64,000 nt of DNA, taken from contig JACONQ010000001.1 in the NCBI GenBank assembly GCA_014281115.1, positions 1,240,001 to 1,304,000 of the forward strand, written 5' to 3'. A program made the translations under genes and the position numbers. This stretch comes from Laburnicola sp. R22_1 (taxonomy: Eukaryota > Ascomycota > Dothideomycetes > Pleosporales > Didymosphaeriaceae). Positions within the stretch are counted from its first letter, which is position 1; each line of letters starts with the position of its first letter. The notes beneath the pieces are model-generated. The model ran no database searches. It was not told where the DNA came from and saw only the letters and a program-made list of their open reading frames with translations. Shown one piece after another: positions 35,508 through 46,856 of the stretch.

Positions 35508-37163
35508 CTAATATGATAATGGCGGGTTATCGCTCATGCTGGCGTCTTCCCTCTCTGAGGTGGACGGGTTAGTGTGGATAGTTGATTGTGGACAAATGCT
35601 GCCGGCAGACAGTTGTCCTACATTAAGGCTCCTCTGGCCTGTGGCGGCCCGCCTTGGTCTCTTTTCTCTGCTAGTAGTAGAGGAGGATGCATAGGAGGCA
35701 GTAGTTGTAGGAGGTGTAGCCCTGCTATTTCCTTCTTGCCTCTGGGCAGAAAGGTGGGAAGGCACTGTCTCTGATACCTCTATAGGAGGAGCTTTAGGCT
35801 GAAGTGCTGCCTGTCTAAGGGCCACTTTAACTGTTCTGTAGAGGTGCTGCTGTGCTATTTTGCCTGCGCGACGAATAGCCTTTAGCTTGGTCTTTGTAGG
35901 CTTAGTGATGTGTCTGTTGACCTGGCGAGGGGCTGCCGGGCAGTTGGTGTGACTAGCTGGATGAGGGCCATGACAGTTGGCACACATAGCTTTGTGGGTG
36001 CAACTGTCCCTATACTGTCCTTAGTGTCTATCCGTGCGGTCCCCGCAGTGTGCACAGCGGGCTACTTGGGTACAGTGGGCAGCGTTGCAGTATCCCTGGC
36101 AGCCTGGGTTATGTTGCTGTATGGTGGGATGCTTGTGGATTTCCTTTGAGAATTGGCTAGTGCCAAAGAGCCGGAACGAGCGGACTAGCTCCTTATATGA
36201 AACAATCCAGGTTGTGAGGCTATGCTGATTTGCCTTATGCTGTGAGGTCCTGCAACTAACTAGCTGCTTGCCTGTTTGCGAGCAGACCTCTTCTTCTACT
36301 AGCTGGGTAGTAGTTGGTAGTTCTGTGCTGTTTAGGGTCTGGAAAGAGCTGGGTACTCCTTGTACTGCGTAGTTGATCCAGCGTTTGGGGATCTTCACCG
36401 CGTCTCTGCCTAGCGCTCTTACTAGAAGTTCCTGGTTTACTTGAGTTAGAAGTCGGCCCTGGATGTTCTTATTTGCTGGAGTAATCGCCCAGCCTGTGTT
36501 GATTGGTGATGCGGTAGGTATGTCTTTAAGGGTGAGTCCTGCTATGCTCTTATATATTGCCTGCCTTATCGCAAAGGGTGAGGGTTGTTGTAGTCGCATT
36601 GCTGGGTTAGAGATGGCTACAAATATTTGATTGTCTTCTTTTGGCTTAACAGGCAGGTTGGGCTGGGGCTTAGCAGGGATTAGGGGCCGACTGCCACCCC
36701 TATCTGAGATCTGGGGGTCTCTGGCTACGTCCGCCCAAGAGCGGCGTCCTGACTCTTGGCTCCTAGGGTTGCTGTGACTGGTGTCGCTGCTCTAGCGGGA
36801 GCTAGGGGGGGAGTTGCTTGGGGGGAGCGAGGTCAGAGCCTAGATAACTTTCTGCTGCAGCTCCTTAGCAATCTTGGCTTCTTAAGGGTTAGTGTAGCTC
36901 TCTGCGTGTTGGTCTACTGCTGCTGCGAAAGCCGTAGTGATAGTGTTCCACAGCTGGGCAATCTGCTGAGTCTCGGTGATGTGGCGTTGGACGGCATCAG
37001 AGACGCGAGGTTTAGGAGCGCCCCCACTGGGGTTCTGGCTGCTCAGAAGGGGTGCACGGTGATGCATGTCCTCCTAGGGCCGTCTTGGGGCGCGTGTATA
37101 AAGCTGCTGCAGGATCTCCGGGTCTGGGGACCCTGTGTGCTGGGAGGAGGGAGACTCTGCCAT
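35508..37163 (-). pseudogene. LINE-1 ORF1 (gag-like, zinc knuckles), decayed
   Basis: Starts at ATG 37161-37163 (MAESPSSQ) and runs, with several in-frame stops, to a TAG at 35508-35510. The long fragment 36021-36599 holds a nucleic-acid-binding region ending in CQGYCNAAHCTQVARCAHCGD. The next fragment begins CANCHGPHPASHTNC, so two CCHC-type knuckles are present, as in Tad-clade ORF1 proteins. Confidence 0.8.
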
Positions 37164-37282
37164 CCTAACAAGCTCCTTTGCGCGGTTGCGCGGAGGGCTA
37201 GGCGGACGTTAGAGGTACTCCCGGAATCAGCGCGGTGAGCTTGTTCAGTTGCTGGGATTATTAGGGTCTCTAGAGAGGATAT

Positions 37283-38437
37283 CTAAAAATCGAAAAGTTG
37301 GTGTGGATCAAATGGTGATAGCCCAGTAGCTTTAAAAGCTTTGAGTACTGTATTTTCTTGAAACGCTGTATGCCAGGCACTATAGAAAAGCCGGAAGAAG
37401 TCGCGCTTGGTGATAGAGCTGAGCCCTTGGCAGTTATACATGAATTGAGTGAGCTCTTGAGTATATGCGGCGGAGAGAGGCTTGAAGAGGCAGACATCGA
37501 GCGGCTGCAGCGTATGCGTCGAATGAGGTGGGTATATAGCAAGGAGGATCCTATTTCGATCACAGTACTCGATAAAGGCCTTTGTAACATGTGAACCATG
37601 CCCATCAAGTATTAGAAGCCTTCTTGAGCGCCCTGCCTTGCTCTTAGTCTCCCGATCGAATACTTGCTGCAGCCATGCCATGCCCACTGTATTATTCGTC
37701 CATCCTGAAGGTGATGAGGTTATGAAGCACTTGTGCTCTGTAGGATTGAGATCTTGTAACCAGCTGTCCTGTATATTGCCGGAGAGCGCTTGGTATATCA
37801 AGGAAGGCGTAAGAGTACTGCCGTCGGCGCAAATACAAGCAATCGTCGTAATCCACTCCCTATTGCCGTCTTGAAGCATTTGCTTGATCCCTGCTTCTTC
37901 ATATCGCCTGCGGGAGAATATACGCTTTATTTTGCTCAGCACCCCGATCAAGAAGCCCTTCTCGTCCATATTGTATATATTTGCCGGGTCGACGTCGTAC
38001 TGCTCAATTTTAGATTCTAGAAGCTTGAAATATAAGCTGTATTTGTATGCGGAATCGGCTTTGTGGCGCTGGGTGTCAATACCAGTAGTCCATCGCGATA
38101 TGAGCTCGATGTTATGCCGTGCGATATATCGATCAACCCAGCTTCTTCCAGGCTGTTTTCCTGATATTTCTTGCGCGAAATTTCGTATCATCTGCTTCGT
38201 AGGAGGTAGGCCACGGCCGCAGAGCTTATCAATATATTTTAAAAGCTCTAATTCTTGCGCGTTGTTGAGAAGTTGCTGATTTTCGTATTGGGCTGCACGG
38301 CTGCCCTGCACCCCGCGAAACCGCCTCGATAGCTTGTTGCGATCAACGCCGTACTTTTTCGCAATTTGAGAATAATTAGGCTTTTCGCCTATATCGAGCG
38401 ACTTCAACGCTTCAAGAGCTGCGTCAATCGGGTCCAT
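37283..38437 (-). pseudogene. Transposase of element A, N-terminal part
   Basis: 384 open codons. Residues 1-60 form a psq-type helix-turn-helix (SQIAKKYGVDRNKLSRR), followed by a CENP-B-type DNA-binding domain (GLPPTKQMIRNFAQEI, WVDRYIARH) and the DDE_1 catalytic domain. The acidic residues are all present: YNMDEKG, LLILDGHGSH and FIEYCDRNRI. The authentic frame is cut at SPFDP by the LINE; the last residues before the stop come from LINE sequence. Its continuation is at 29541-30302. No stop codon interrupts it, unlike the relatives C, D and E. Confidence 0.93.
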
Positions 38438-38524
38438 ATTGGTGGTTGTAGAGATTTTTGAAATTTTGGTGTGGGCGATGGAAAAGTGGGCGTCAGATGA
38501 GCCCGAGCGCCAGATGACTAATTA

Positions 38525-40634
38525 CCCTGTCTCGGCAGTCAATGCGCACCGTCACTCAATGCGCAACCCCAACGTAATCGCTCAGCCAGCAATATGAGGC
38601 TATAGAGCTCTACACAAAAGCTTTTATCGCGAGATTTTCTAGAGTTGGCTTCTTATAGAGCTATAGATAATTGCTAGCTAGTTAGATTATAGATATCTGC
38701 TTGGTGTTCTGATTATACGGCCACAGCGCGATGATGGCGTTGATGGCGCAGATGCCGCCGCATCAACGCGTACAGGTGCTGGCGTAGATTTCTTCCTCTT
38801 TGTAACTGTATAAGTAGCTTTTGAAGCTTTCTAACTTCCCTTTTTGGCAATTTTGAGACGTTTTTGAAGTTGTTGTTAAGTCTTGCGAGCCTGTTGACAG
38901 AGGCGTCGCTCAGCAGCTTGATCAGCTTTCTCCTTAGCGCGCGCATCTCTGGCTGCTGCCCGCTTAACGCGCTTCTCCTGCTGTAAACGAGCTTTAAGCT
39001 GTTTATTAGCTATATAGATCTCTTGCTGCTGAGCTTTTTGGAGTTGTAACTGTTGTTTTTCAGCCTCCTGCTGGCTGAGCGAGTTACGCGCCCTCTGTAC
39101 GCGCGCAGGTGACCAGAAAACTGCTCCTCTATGCCACTCCTTAGGTTGCTCTAAGGGCAGAGTCTTGCCTTTTGTTTGACGCCGTTTCTGGTTTGCAAGA
39201 GCTTCTCGGAGACCCTTATTTTCATGCTCTAGGAGCTGCTTTTGTACAGAGATTGAGTGTATCGTCTGGCTCAGCTTACGCGACTCCTCAGTCGCGATAT
39301 CCTTCACAGTGGAGCGTAACAGTCGCTCTATTTTACGCCAATCTGACGCGCTAAGTACTGAGGTAGAGCTCACTGGTGATTCTGGCTCTGGCAGAGTCTC
39401 TTTGTTAAACCTTTTAAGGATAGGCGTGGGATCTGGCGGCGAGATACCTGTACACTTAAAAGCTTTGGTAATCAACTGCGGCGTAACTGACGTTGTCCAG
39501 GCCTTCCAGAATAGCGTAAAGAAGTCTCTTTTGGCGATTGTTGACAGTCCTTGGCTCCTATACAGGTATCTGGAGAGCTCGTTAGAGTAGGCAGCTGAGA
39601 GAGACTTAAATACGCAGACGTTAAGAGGCTGCAGCGTATAAGTCGCATGAGGGGGAAATATCGCAAGGAGGATCTTATTCTGATCGCAGTAGTTGATAAA
39701 ATCTATAGTAACGTGAGATCCATGCCTATTAAGGACTAGGAGTCGCCACTGCCGTCGAGCCTTCTCCTTTGTACAGCGATCAAACACCTGTTTAAGCCAT
39801 TGAAGCCCTATCTCATTGTTTGACCATCTAGAGGTTGATGAGGTGATAAAGACTCTGTGAGAATTGACGTTGATTTCTTCAACCCAGCTTGATTGTAGAG
39901 TCGCGGCGTCAGATCGATAGATTAGCGCTAGATCAACAGTAGATCCGTCGGCGCATATACATGCGATGAGCGAGATCCACTCACGGCTGCCGTCCTGTAT
40001 AGATTGCCTTACTTGGCGACTCTTATATAGAGGCCTATCGAAGATCCTTTTTGAGCGGCCAGTGATACTAAGGAGGAAGCCTTTCTTGTCCATATTGTAC
40101 GTATGCTGAGGCTCTACACTATACTCTGTAATTTTCTTGTGTAGAAGCTCAAAGTAGAGCCTGTATTTTGCCTCTGAATCAGCCTTGTGGCGATTGCTGT
40201 CAAGCCCAGTCGTCCATCGTGAGATCAAGGAGTCGGGGTTGCGCCTAACAAAGCGATCAACCCAGGACATGCTAACGTCTCTTTTTGCCATGTAGGAAGC
40301 AAAATTTTGTATCATCTGCCGTGCAGGAGGAAGGCCACGCTTAGTAAGGTAGGTGATATATTGTAGAAGCCCCTTTTCTTGTTGTGGATGGAGTAGACGA
40401 CGTGTACCATCAGTGATAGTACGCGCCTGCGTGACGCGTTGGTGCCTGCGCGTCAACGTAGAGCGTACAACACCAAATTCTTTGGCGATTTTATTGAATG
40501 ATAAAAATTCTCCTGGTTCTTGCGCTTCGATTGCTGCTATCGCGGCGTTAATTGGGTCCATATTGGTGGAGTTGGGGCGCGTCATGTTGGGGTTGCGCAT
40601 TGAGTGACGGTGCGCATTGACTGCCGAGACAGGG
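38525..40634 (-). mobile_element. Pogo/Fot1-like transposon B
   Basis: Perfect 49 bp inverted repeats at 38525-38573 and 40586-40634, flanked by TA at 38523-38524 (shared with A) and 40635-40636 (shared with C). Length 2110 bp. TCAATGCGCA occurs twice in each repeat, 17 nt apart. One transposase gene on the minus strand. Confidence 0.95.
38700..40561 (-). pseudogene. Transposase of element B
   Basis: From ATG 40559-40561 (MDPINAAIAAIEAQEPGE) the frame is open for 561 codons to TAA at 38876-38878. Downstream codons still resemble a transposase tail (KRLKIAKKGS, then after a TAG TPAPV...), so the TAA and TAG look like mutated CAA/CAG. The helix-turn-helix, CENP-B and DDE_1 domains are complete, but LLVLNRHGSH (39725-39730) has Asn for the second catalytic Asp and Arg for Gly, both G-to-A changes. 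The enzyme is therefore predicted inactive despite the long frame. Confidence 0.88.
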
Positions 40635-40797
40635 TACCGTGGGTCACCACCTGGTGCACGGCCCCATCTGGTGCACGGTTTCCAGATGCCCACACCCACA
40701 ACTTTTGCAGCTGTAGAGTCGCATATATATTGTATTATCGCGAGATTTTTTAGTGGAGGGCTTTTAAGGACCTATTTGATTGATTGGTAACAATAAA

Positions 40798-42869
40798 CTA
40801 CGTGCGATACCTCTGTGGGAGGCGTACTTTGCGGGTGCGCGTGGCAGGGCCGGGTGTAGGCACCACATTAACTACAGATGATATATCCACACCAACATCC
40901 TCTGTCTCCTTAGCGACTTGAGGAGGTGGTGCAAAGGCCTTTTGACGGCGTCTATTACCCTTTTTGGAGAATTGTATATCTTGTTGGAGTTGCTTTTTGG
41001 CTTCGCGCGCGATCCTAGCTTCTTCGCGCTGCACGGCCTTCTTGCGCTGTTCTTGAAGGCGTATTTCTTTGGCCACCTCTCTTATGCGCTGCCTCTCTTT
41101 AAGCATAGTAGCCTTCTCCTACTTCTGCTGCTCCCTACGCTTGATCTCCTCAGACTTCTGTTGTTGTAGTAGCTGCTCGTCGGCATCCTTTTGTGCTTGG
41201 CGATCGCGGGCGTCCTTAACTTTAGATGGCAACCAGAATATAGCTCCACTATTATACTCCTGCGGTGCCTTAAGTAATAGAGGCCTGCCACGTTGACGGC
41301 GCTTCTTCTTATTGACAAAGGCCCCTCTGAGTTGCTTGTTTTTATGCTGGAGGAGCTGTTCTTGTACAGCCATCACGTGAATTGTCTGGCTTAGCTGTTG
41401 GGAGCGTCGATCGTAGATATCCTCCACTACCTGGCGCAGTAATCGCTCGATCTTCCTCCAATCTGAAGCGCTGAGTACGGAAGTAGTACTATCACTTGAT
41501 GAGGGCCTCTCAGTCTCCTCTATTTTAAACTTCTTAAGTATAGCCTCTAGGTCTAACGGCGAAAGCCCTGTGACTTAAAAAGCCATTAAGATTGTCTTTT
41601 CCTTAAACGTTGTATGCTAGGCTGTAGCCACGTGACTTACGTCAGAGGTGGTGTGTGTAGAAGGTTCCATCCAGGTGCACAGACCACTATCCTCAAGATA
41701 AAGCTCTCGCCCTCTCCTTTCTTCCTCGGTAGACTCCTCACTCCACACACTCTTTTCTGCAGATAGCAATACAGCTTGTTGTCCTCATATGCCTCATATG
41801 CCTGCCCGCCCACATAGGCCTTATAGAACAAGCGGAAGAAGTCTCTTTTTGTAATTGCGAAGATGCCCTAACAGCTATACATGAACTCGGAGAGCTCGTT
41901 TAAGTAGGCAGTTAATAGAGGCTTAAAAAGGCAGACGTTAAGCGGCTGCAAGGTGTGGGTAGTGTGGGGAGGATAGATGGCTAGAAGAATCCAATTATTG
42001 TCGCAAAACTTAATAAACTCCATCGATATATGTGAGCCATAGCTGTTAAGGATAAGTAGACAATATAATTGTCTTGCCTTTGCTTTTGTTTCGCGATTAA
42101 ACACCTGTTCAAGCCATAAGAGCCCTAGCTTGTTGTTGGTCCATCCACTAGGCGATAAGGCGAAGAAGGTTTTATGCTCTGCAGGGTCGAAATCTTGAAG
42201 CCATAAGTCTTATATCTTGCCAGAAACAGCCTAATAAATCAGCGCAGGCGTGAGATAGCTGCCGTCGGCGCAAATATAGGCTATTGTAGTTATCTACTCC
42301 CTATTGCTGTCCTAGAGTGCTTATTTCACGCCTCTGTGATTATATCGATGGCGGGAGAACACGCGCTTCATTTTTGACAGCACCCCAATCAAGAAGCCCT
42401 TCTTATCCATATTGTAGATATTGCGAGCCTCGATATCGTACTGAGTTATCTTCTAGTCTAGGAGCTTAAAATATAGGGCGTATTTGAAGGCAGAGTCAGC
42501 TCTGTGGCGTGTGGAATCGATGCTGGATGCCTATTAAGATACAAGCTTAATGTGATGCCGCGCAATAAAGCGATCAACCTAGTTTTTTCCTAGCTCTTTT
42601 CCTGCTATTTCTGCTGCGAAATTCCGTATCATCTCCCTTGTAGGTGGTAGCCCTCGTACACAGAGCTTATCAATATATTGTACGAGCTCAGTTTCCTGTG
42701 TAGAGTTGAGAAGGCGCATATTATCGACTTTCTCCGCATAGCTGCCGATAACCCCGCGGTGACGCTTTGACAGCAACGTTCAATCAACACCGTACTTTTT
42801 CGCAGTCTGAGTATAATTAGGCTTCTCTCCAAGCTTTAGCGATTTTAACGACTCTAGGGCAGCCTCCAT
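40798..42869 (-). pseudogene. Transposase of element C, heavily decayed
   Basis: Remnants in order: MEAALESLKSLKLGEKPNY at 42869 (the family start ATGGAC one line upstream reads ATACAC), a CENP-B-type segment GLPPTREMIRNFAAEIAGKE, a DDE fragment LLILNSYGSH (Asn for Asp at 42045-42047), TLQPLNVCLFKPL, a coiled-coil tail and TRTRKVRLPQRYRT at 40798. Stops and the solo LTR (41623-41814) break the frame. Confidence 0.85.
41623..41814. mobile_element. Solo LTR
   Basis: A 192 bp insert begins TGTAGCC, ends CCCACA, and is flanked by the 5 bp duplication TAGGC (41618-41622 and 41815-41819). Comparison with element A, where the two flanking blocks are contiguous, shows it is extra sequence. TG...CA ends with a 5 bp duplication are the signature of an LTR retrotransposon; no internal region remains, so recombination between LTRs probably removed it. 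Confidence 0.88.
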
Positions 42870-42975
42870 TGGGTGTATATTGGTGGTGTAAAGCGATTCT
42901 GAAAGTGCGGGAGATTTGGTGTTGGCCGTGCACGAGGTGGGGCCGTGCACGAGGTGGTGACCCACGGTACCGGTA

Positions 42976-45111
42976 CCGTATTCGGCCACTCAACGCACAG
43001 ACCCCACTCAACGCACAGTTAACACTAAAAATCGTATATTTTCAACACCTCATAACTCCACCAATATGGACCCGATCGACGCAGCTGTTGAAGCTTTAAA
43101 ATCCCTGGAGCTAGGAGAACGTCCTAATATATCCCAGGTTGCTTGGGAGTACGGCGTTGAGCGGTCGCGGCTCTCGAAGCGCTATTGAGGGGTTCAGGGC
43201 ACCTATGCAACTCGGGCCGAAAAAAAGCGACTCCTCAACAATACACAGGAAAAACAGCTACTACAGTACATTAATAAGCTGTGTATACAAGGCCTACCCC
43301 CTACGAGAGAGATGATACGAAATTTCGCTGGAGAAATAGCACATCAAGAGCCAGGAAATTACTGGGTTAATCGCTACATTGCGCGGCATCAAATTGACCT
43401 TATATCGCGATAGACATCTGGCATCGATAGCCAGCGCTACAAAGCCAATTCAGCCTTCAAATACGCCCTCTATTTCAAGCTTTTAGACGATAAGATCAAG
43501 CAGTACAACATCGCACCGTCAAATATATACAATATGGATGAGAAGGGCTTCTTGATTAGGGTAGTGTTAAAAATAAAGCGCGTGTTCTCTTGACAGCGAT
43601 ATAAGCAAGGAGGGGTTAAGCAGGTACTCTAGGACGGCAATAGAGAGTGGATAACAACGATAGCTTGTATATGCGCCGACGGCAGCTCTCTTAAACCTGC
43701 CCTAATATATTAGGCGGCTTCTGGCAACATCTAGGACACATGGCTACAAGATTTCAATCCTTAAGAGCACTAGGCCTTTTTCGCCTCATCACCATCTGGA
43801 TGGACAAACAACGAACTTGGGATTGCCTGGCTTAAGAGGTGCTTTCAAGAGGAGACTAAGAAGAAGGCAAAGCGCGACTATCGACTCCTAATTCTTGATG
43901 GGCATGGCTCACACGTTACTATAGAGTTTATCGAGTTCTACAATCAAAATCGAATCCTCCTAGCTATCTACCCGCCGCATTTAACTTATACGCTACAGCC
44001 TCTAGATGTCTGCCTTTTTAAGCCTCTTTCAGCTGCATATATAAAAGAGCTCTCCGAATTCATATACAACAGCCAAGGACTCACATCTATCACTAAGCGC
44101 GACTTCTTCCGCTTCTTCTATAAGGTATACAGAGTTGCATTTGCTAAAGAAACAATTATTAACGCCTTTAAAGTTACTAGCATCTCTCCGCTGAATAGTA
44201 ACGCTATATTAAAGAAATTTAAGGATCTAGAGCCTAAGAGGCCATCAAGCAGCGATAGCACGTCGTTAGTACTCTCTGCAAGCGATTGGCGTAAAATTGA
44301 AGGACTTCTACGACAGGTAGTTGAGGATCTTAATAATAAACGCGTCTCGCAGCTGTCTCACACAATACACGCAATAGCGACTTAGAAACAGCTCGTCCAG
44401 CACGAAAACGATCGCCTTAGAGATGCCCTTTTCAATGAGAAGAAGCGCCGTAAGCGTGGCAAGGCATTACTACTTGAACCCTCTAAGAATTACGCTGGCG
44501 GCGCCGTCTTCTGGTTGCCATTAAAAGTTGAGGCTGCCCGCAATCGCCAGGCTGAAAAAGACGCCAAAGCAGAAGAACTACAACACCAGAAGGAGCGCGA
44601 CAAGCTAGCTAAGGAGCAGAAAAAGCAGGAGAAATAGGCTATGCTTAAGCAGAGGGCGCAGAAAAGGATGGCTGCAAAAGAGGTTAGGTTGCAAGAACAG
44701 CAGAGGAAGGCGGCAGAGCGCGAAGAAGATCTACTTGCGCGCGCAGCTAAAAAGCAACTTAGGACTAATATACAATTGGCCAAAAAGGGTAAGGCGCGTA
44801 GCTTCGAGGCTCCTGCACCTCCTGCTCATATTATTGAGGACCTAGAGGTTGATGTTAAGGATCTATTAGTTATTGAAGGGGTGGTGGAGGCATCCGGCCC
44901 ATCAACGCGCACTCGCAAAGTACGCCTCCCACAGAGGTATCACACGTAGTTTATTGTTGCCAATCGATTTATTAAGCTTCTGCAAATGCTACTCTAAAAA
45001 ATCTAGTGATTTTACGATATATATAGAGCTCTGCAGCTTCAAAAGTAATAGTGGTGGCTATCCTCAAACTGTGCGTTGAGTGGGGTCTGTGCGTTGAGTG
45101 GCCGAATTCGG
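42976..45111 (+). mobile_element. Pogo/Fot1-like transposon D
   Basis: Inverted repeats of 45 bp at 42976-43020 and 45067-45111, one mismatch, flanked by TA at 42974-42975 and 45112-45113. ACTCAACGCACAG occurs twice in each repeat, 18 nt apart. It lies opposite in orientation to A-C and is separated from C by TA-ccgg-TA. Confidence 0.94.
43066..44949 (+). pseudogene. Transposase of element D, RIP-type stops
   Basis: The frame is collinear over 628 codons from MDPIDAAVEALKSLELGERP to VRLPQRYHT without frameshift, but has about ten in-frame stops. By comparison with A, nearly all are CAG, TGG or CGA codons turned into stops (for example VLxDGNREW and LIYxAASG). The first two catalytic acids remain (YNMDEKG, LLILDGHGSH); the third site reads FYNQNRI (43939-43944) where relatives have CD, both G-to-A changes. 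Confidence 0.9.
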
Positions 45112-45186
45112 TATGGTAGGCGAGCTGACTGGCGAACGACCCGTGTCTTGCCTCTTTTGAAATGACATATTCTTGAAGAATACGTG

Positions 45187-46117
45187 TTAACTCTGAGATG
45201 CGATTAGAAAATATAACCCTAAGGATGAGTTCAACGAGATCAAGTAATATGAGAAGGAGCGGCATCGTTGCACTGCCACTCCAAATGCCCACTTTATCAG
45301 GGCGGTTAGTGTAGTCCATCTTGATCTGTTTTGAATAAGAGCTTTGGATGCAAATGCAAGCTCTTCTAATATCCACACCCGAGTCCAGTAAGTCATCCTT
45401 CTGAGGACCTGGAAGCTGTTGAAGCCGCTTTCCCCGATTTTTGGATCGGTAAACGCCTCTGATATGGCTACCATAGCATGGTGAACAGCCTCCGTGAAAA
45501 CGACCGCAGCATCTTGTCCACTTTCCCTCCATGTGATCGATCTGACAGGTTTCTAGATTTTCCTGCTCTTTCCCACTGCTAACAGCAAAACGTACCCAAG
45601 TGTCTACAACATACAACTCTTTAGTAATTGTATTCGAGTCGGTACCAAGCCACGAAATGACTTCTTCAGCTGATTGATATATCTCAGCCATCATTGCGAC
45701 CTGGTTTGCCTTTCCCTCGTTATCTCTCTGATTGATTCACAATGCATCCACCCAAATAACAAGCTCATTCCCTTCTTGGCTCAACTGTTTCAGCGCCATA
45801 TGGAGGCCTTTTTTTGTTCGAGGATTTAAGAGAATTATCGATGGATACTGCTTCTCCAAGAGGAAAATGATCGTTCCAAACGTACGACAGAGCTTTGTAT
45901 GCGGGCGACGGATCATCGAATAGACTAACAACAAACATTCCGATAGCCATTCGGTAATACTTCGGTTGGCGAGGATCTGGATACCGTTTCCATATGTGTG
46001 CGAGTCGTATTTCTCTTCTATCTGGATCGAGAGGTAGTTCATGATACGGTATGTTTTGCTCTTGAGGTGCTCGTCCATGTCCTGGGACGAAGGGCGTCTC
46101 TGGGGGTGTCGGGCCAC
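45187..46117 (-). pseudogene. HET-domain (heterokaryon incompatibility) protein, broken
   Basis: HET-domain blocks occur in order but in different frames: AYKALSYVWNDHF, NELVIWVDAL-stop-INQRD, VAMMAEIYQSAEEVISWLG, then WTRVWILEELAFASKAL. A one-base indel in the T7 run at 45809-45815 would restore the first two blocks, and the conserved Cys of CINQ is a TGA. In fungi such proteins trigger death on allorecognition; this copy cannot be functional as read. It lies directly beside transposon D. The 5' end is uncertain. Confidence 0.8.
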
Positions 46118-46199
46118 TGTTTAGGCCTTAAAGGGTATGATAAAGTGTCCATGACCGTAAGCTCAGAGAAAATCGTGCAGTTTCGTGGCGAGAATGATG

Positions 46200-46850
46200 T
46201 TGGAACATCACTGGGAGCGTTGTAGCAATTACCCTATATGGAAGATAGCGTAAAATGAAGAATTTAGATATTAGATGTAATGGGGGCCAATCTAAAATTC
46301 TCAATGAGAATCATGTATCTGGCGCGCTGAGCTGAAATGGTTCTTCAGCCTTGTGAAGGAAGGACATGGCGGTACATCCGACCGAGACCGAGAATGTTCA
46401 GAGTAAGAGTTCGCGTACACCTTACCTATCACGGCGAATCCGATGAACTTGTGGCTTCAAATCTTTCGCATCGACTCTACGACTGGAAAGCGAAGCTTAT
46501 GGAATAGCTTTTTCTGTTGCTTGCCGCCTGCCATCCCGATCATTGACCTTGTCCACAGTGTCCACGTAGCTCCGGCATGGTGGACAAAATAATGTTGACG
46601 TAGAATAAGAGTCCGCTTCGAATGGAAGCATCGATGCATCGATGACAACTAGCGAGGTGTTGATGGCATTGTTAACGCGTCGAGTGTAAAGAAAGCGTGT
46701 GGCCCATGCGGGCTCCTGCATTCCCGCCTCCACCTCACACCCAGCTTCAACAAAACGGCTGCTTTCTTCGCCTACCTTATCACGTCCACATAGCGTTCCC
46801 TCACAGCACTATAAAGTGTACCGAAGATGCGCGCAGTTTTATGATTGAGT
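46200..46850. other. Unassigned remnant DNA between two pseudogenes
   Basis: A minus-strand stretch near 46497-46740 (residues such as CPPCRSYVDTVDK) looks mildly protein-like, but I recognise no family and the frame is short. Nothing else is supported. Confidence 0.3.
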
Positions 46851-46856
46851 CATGGT

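Larger units (their letters stand above)
30303..37303 (-). mobile_element. LINE-1: Tad-like non-LTR retrotransposon
   Basis: The element is bounded by a 12 bp target duplication (tggatcaaatgg, 30291-30302 and 37304-37315) and ends on its 3' side in a CCAA-type tail. Excluding the nested LINE-2 it is about 6.0 kb, near full length. ORF1 and ORF2 (endonuclease, reverse transcriptase, RNase H) are recognisable but full of stop codons. RIP-type decay is indicated by the YADD-to-YANN change at 33496-33507. The 3' region holds a (GA)n-(GT)n stretch near 30556-30580. Confidence 0.92.
29385..38522 (-). mobile_element. Pogo/Fot1-like transposon A, split by a LINE
   Basis: Perfect 41 bp terminal inverted repeats lie at 29385-29425 and 38482-38522, each flanked by TA (29383-29384 and 38523-38524), the target duplication of the Tc1/mariner-pogo superfamily. 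Removing the LINE (30303-37303 plus one 12 bp target copy) leaves a typical ~2.1 kb element with one transposase gene on the minus strand. Inside each repeat TCATCTG occurs twice, 17 nt apart. Confidence 0.95.
40637..42967 (-). mobile_element. Pogo/Fot1-like transposon C
   Basis: Inverted repeats of 42 bp at 40637-40678 and 42926-42967 differ at three positions, so C is older than A and B. TA flanks lie at 40635-40636 (shared with B) and 42968-42969. CTGGTGCACGG occurs twice in the left repeat, 17 nt apart. The element is interrupted by a 192 bp solo LTR. Confidence 0.92.

Noticed and set aside
36756..37238. 160-codon plus-strand frame
   Set aside because: It is the reverse complement of decayed LINE-1 ORF1.
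40562..40699. N-terminal extension of the B transposase frame
   Set aside because: These codons lie in the inverted repeat and in neighbouring element C; the family start MDP is at 40561.
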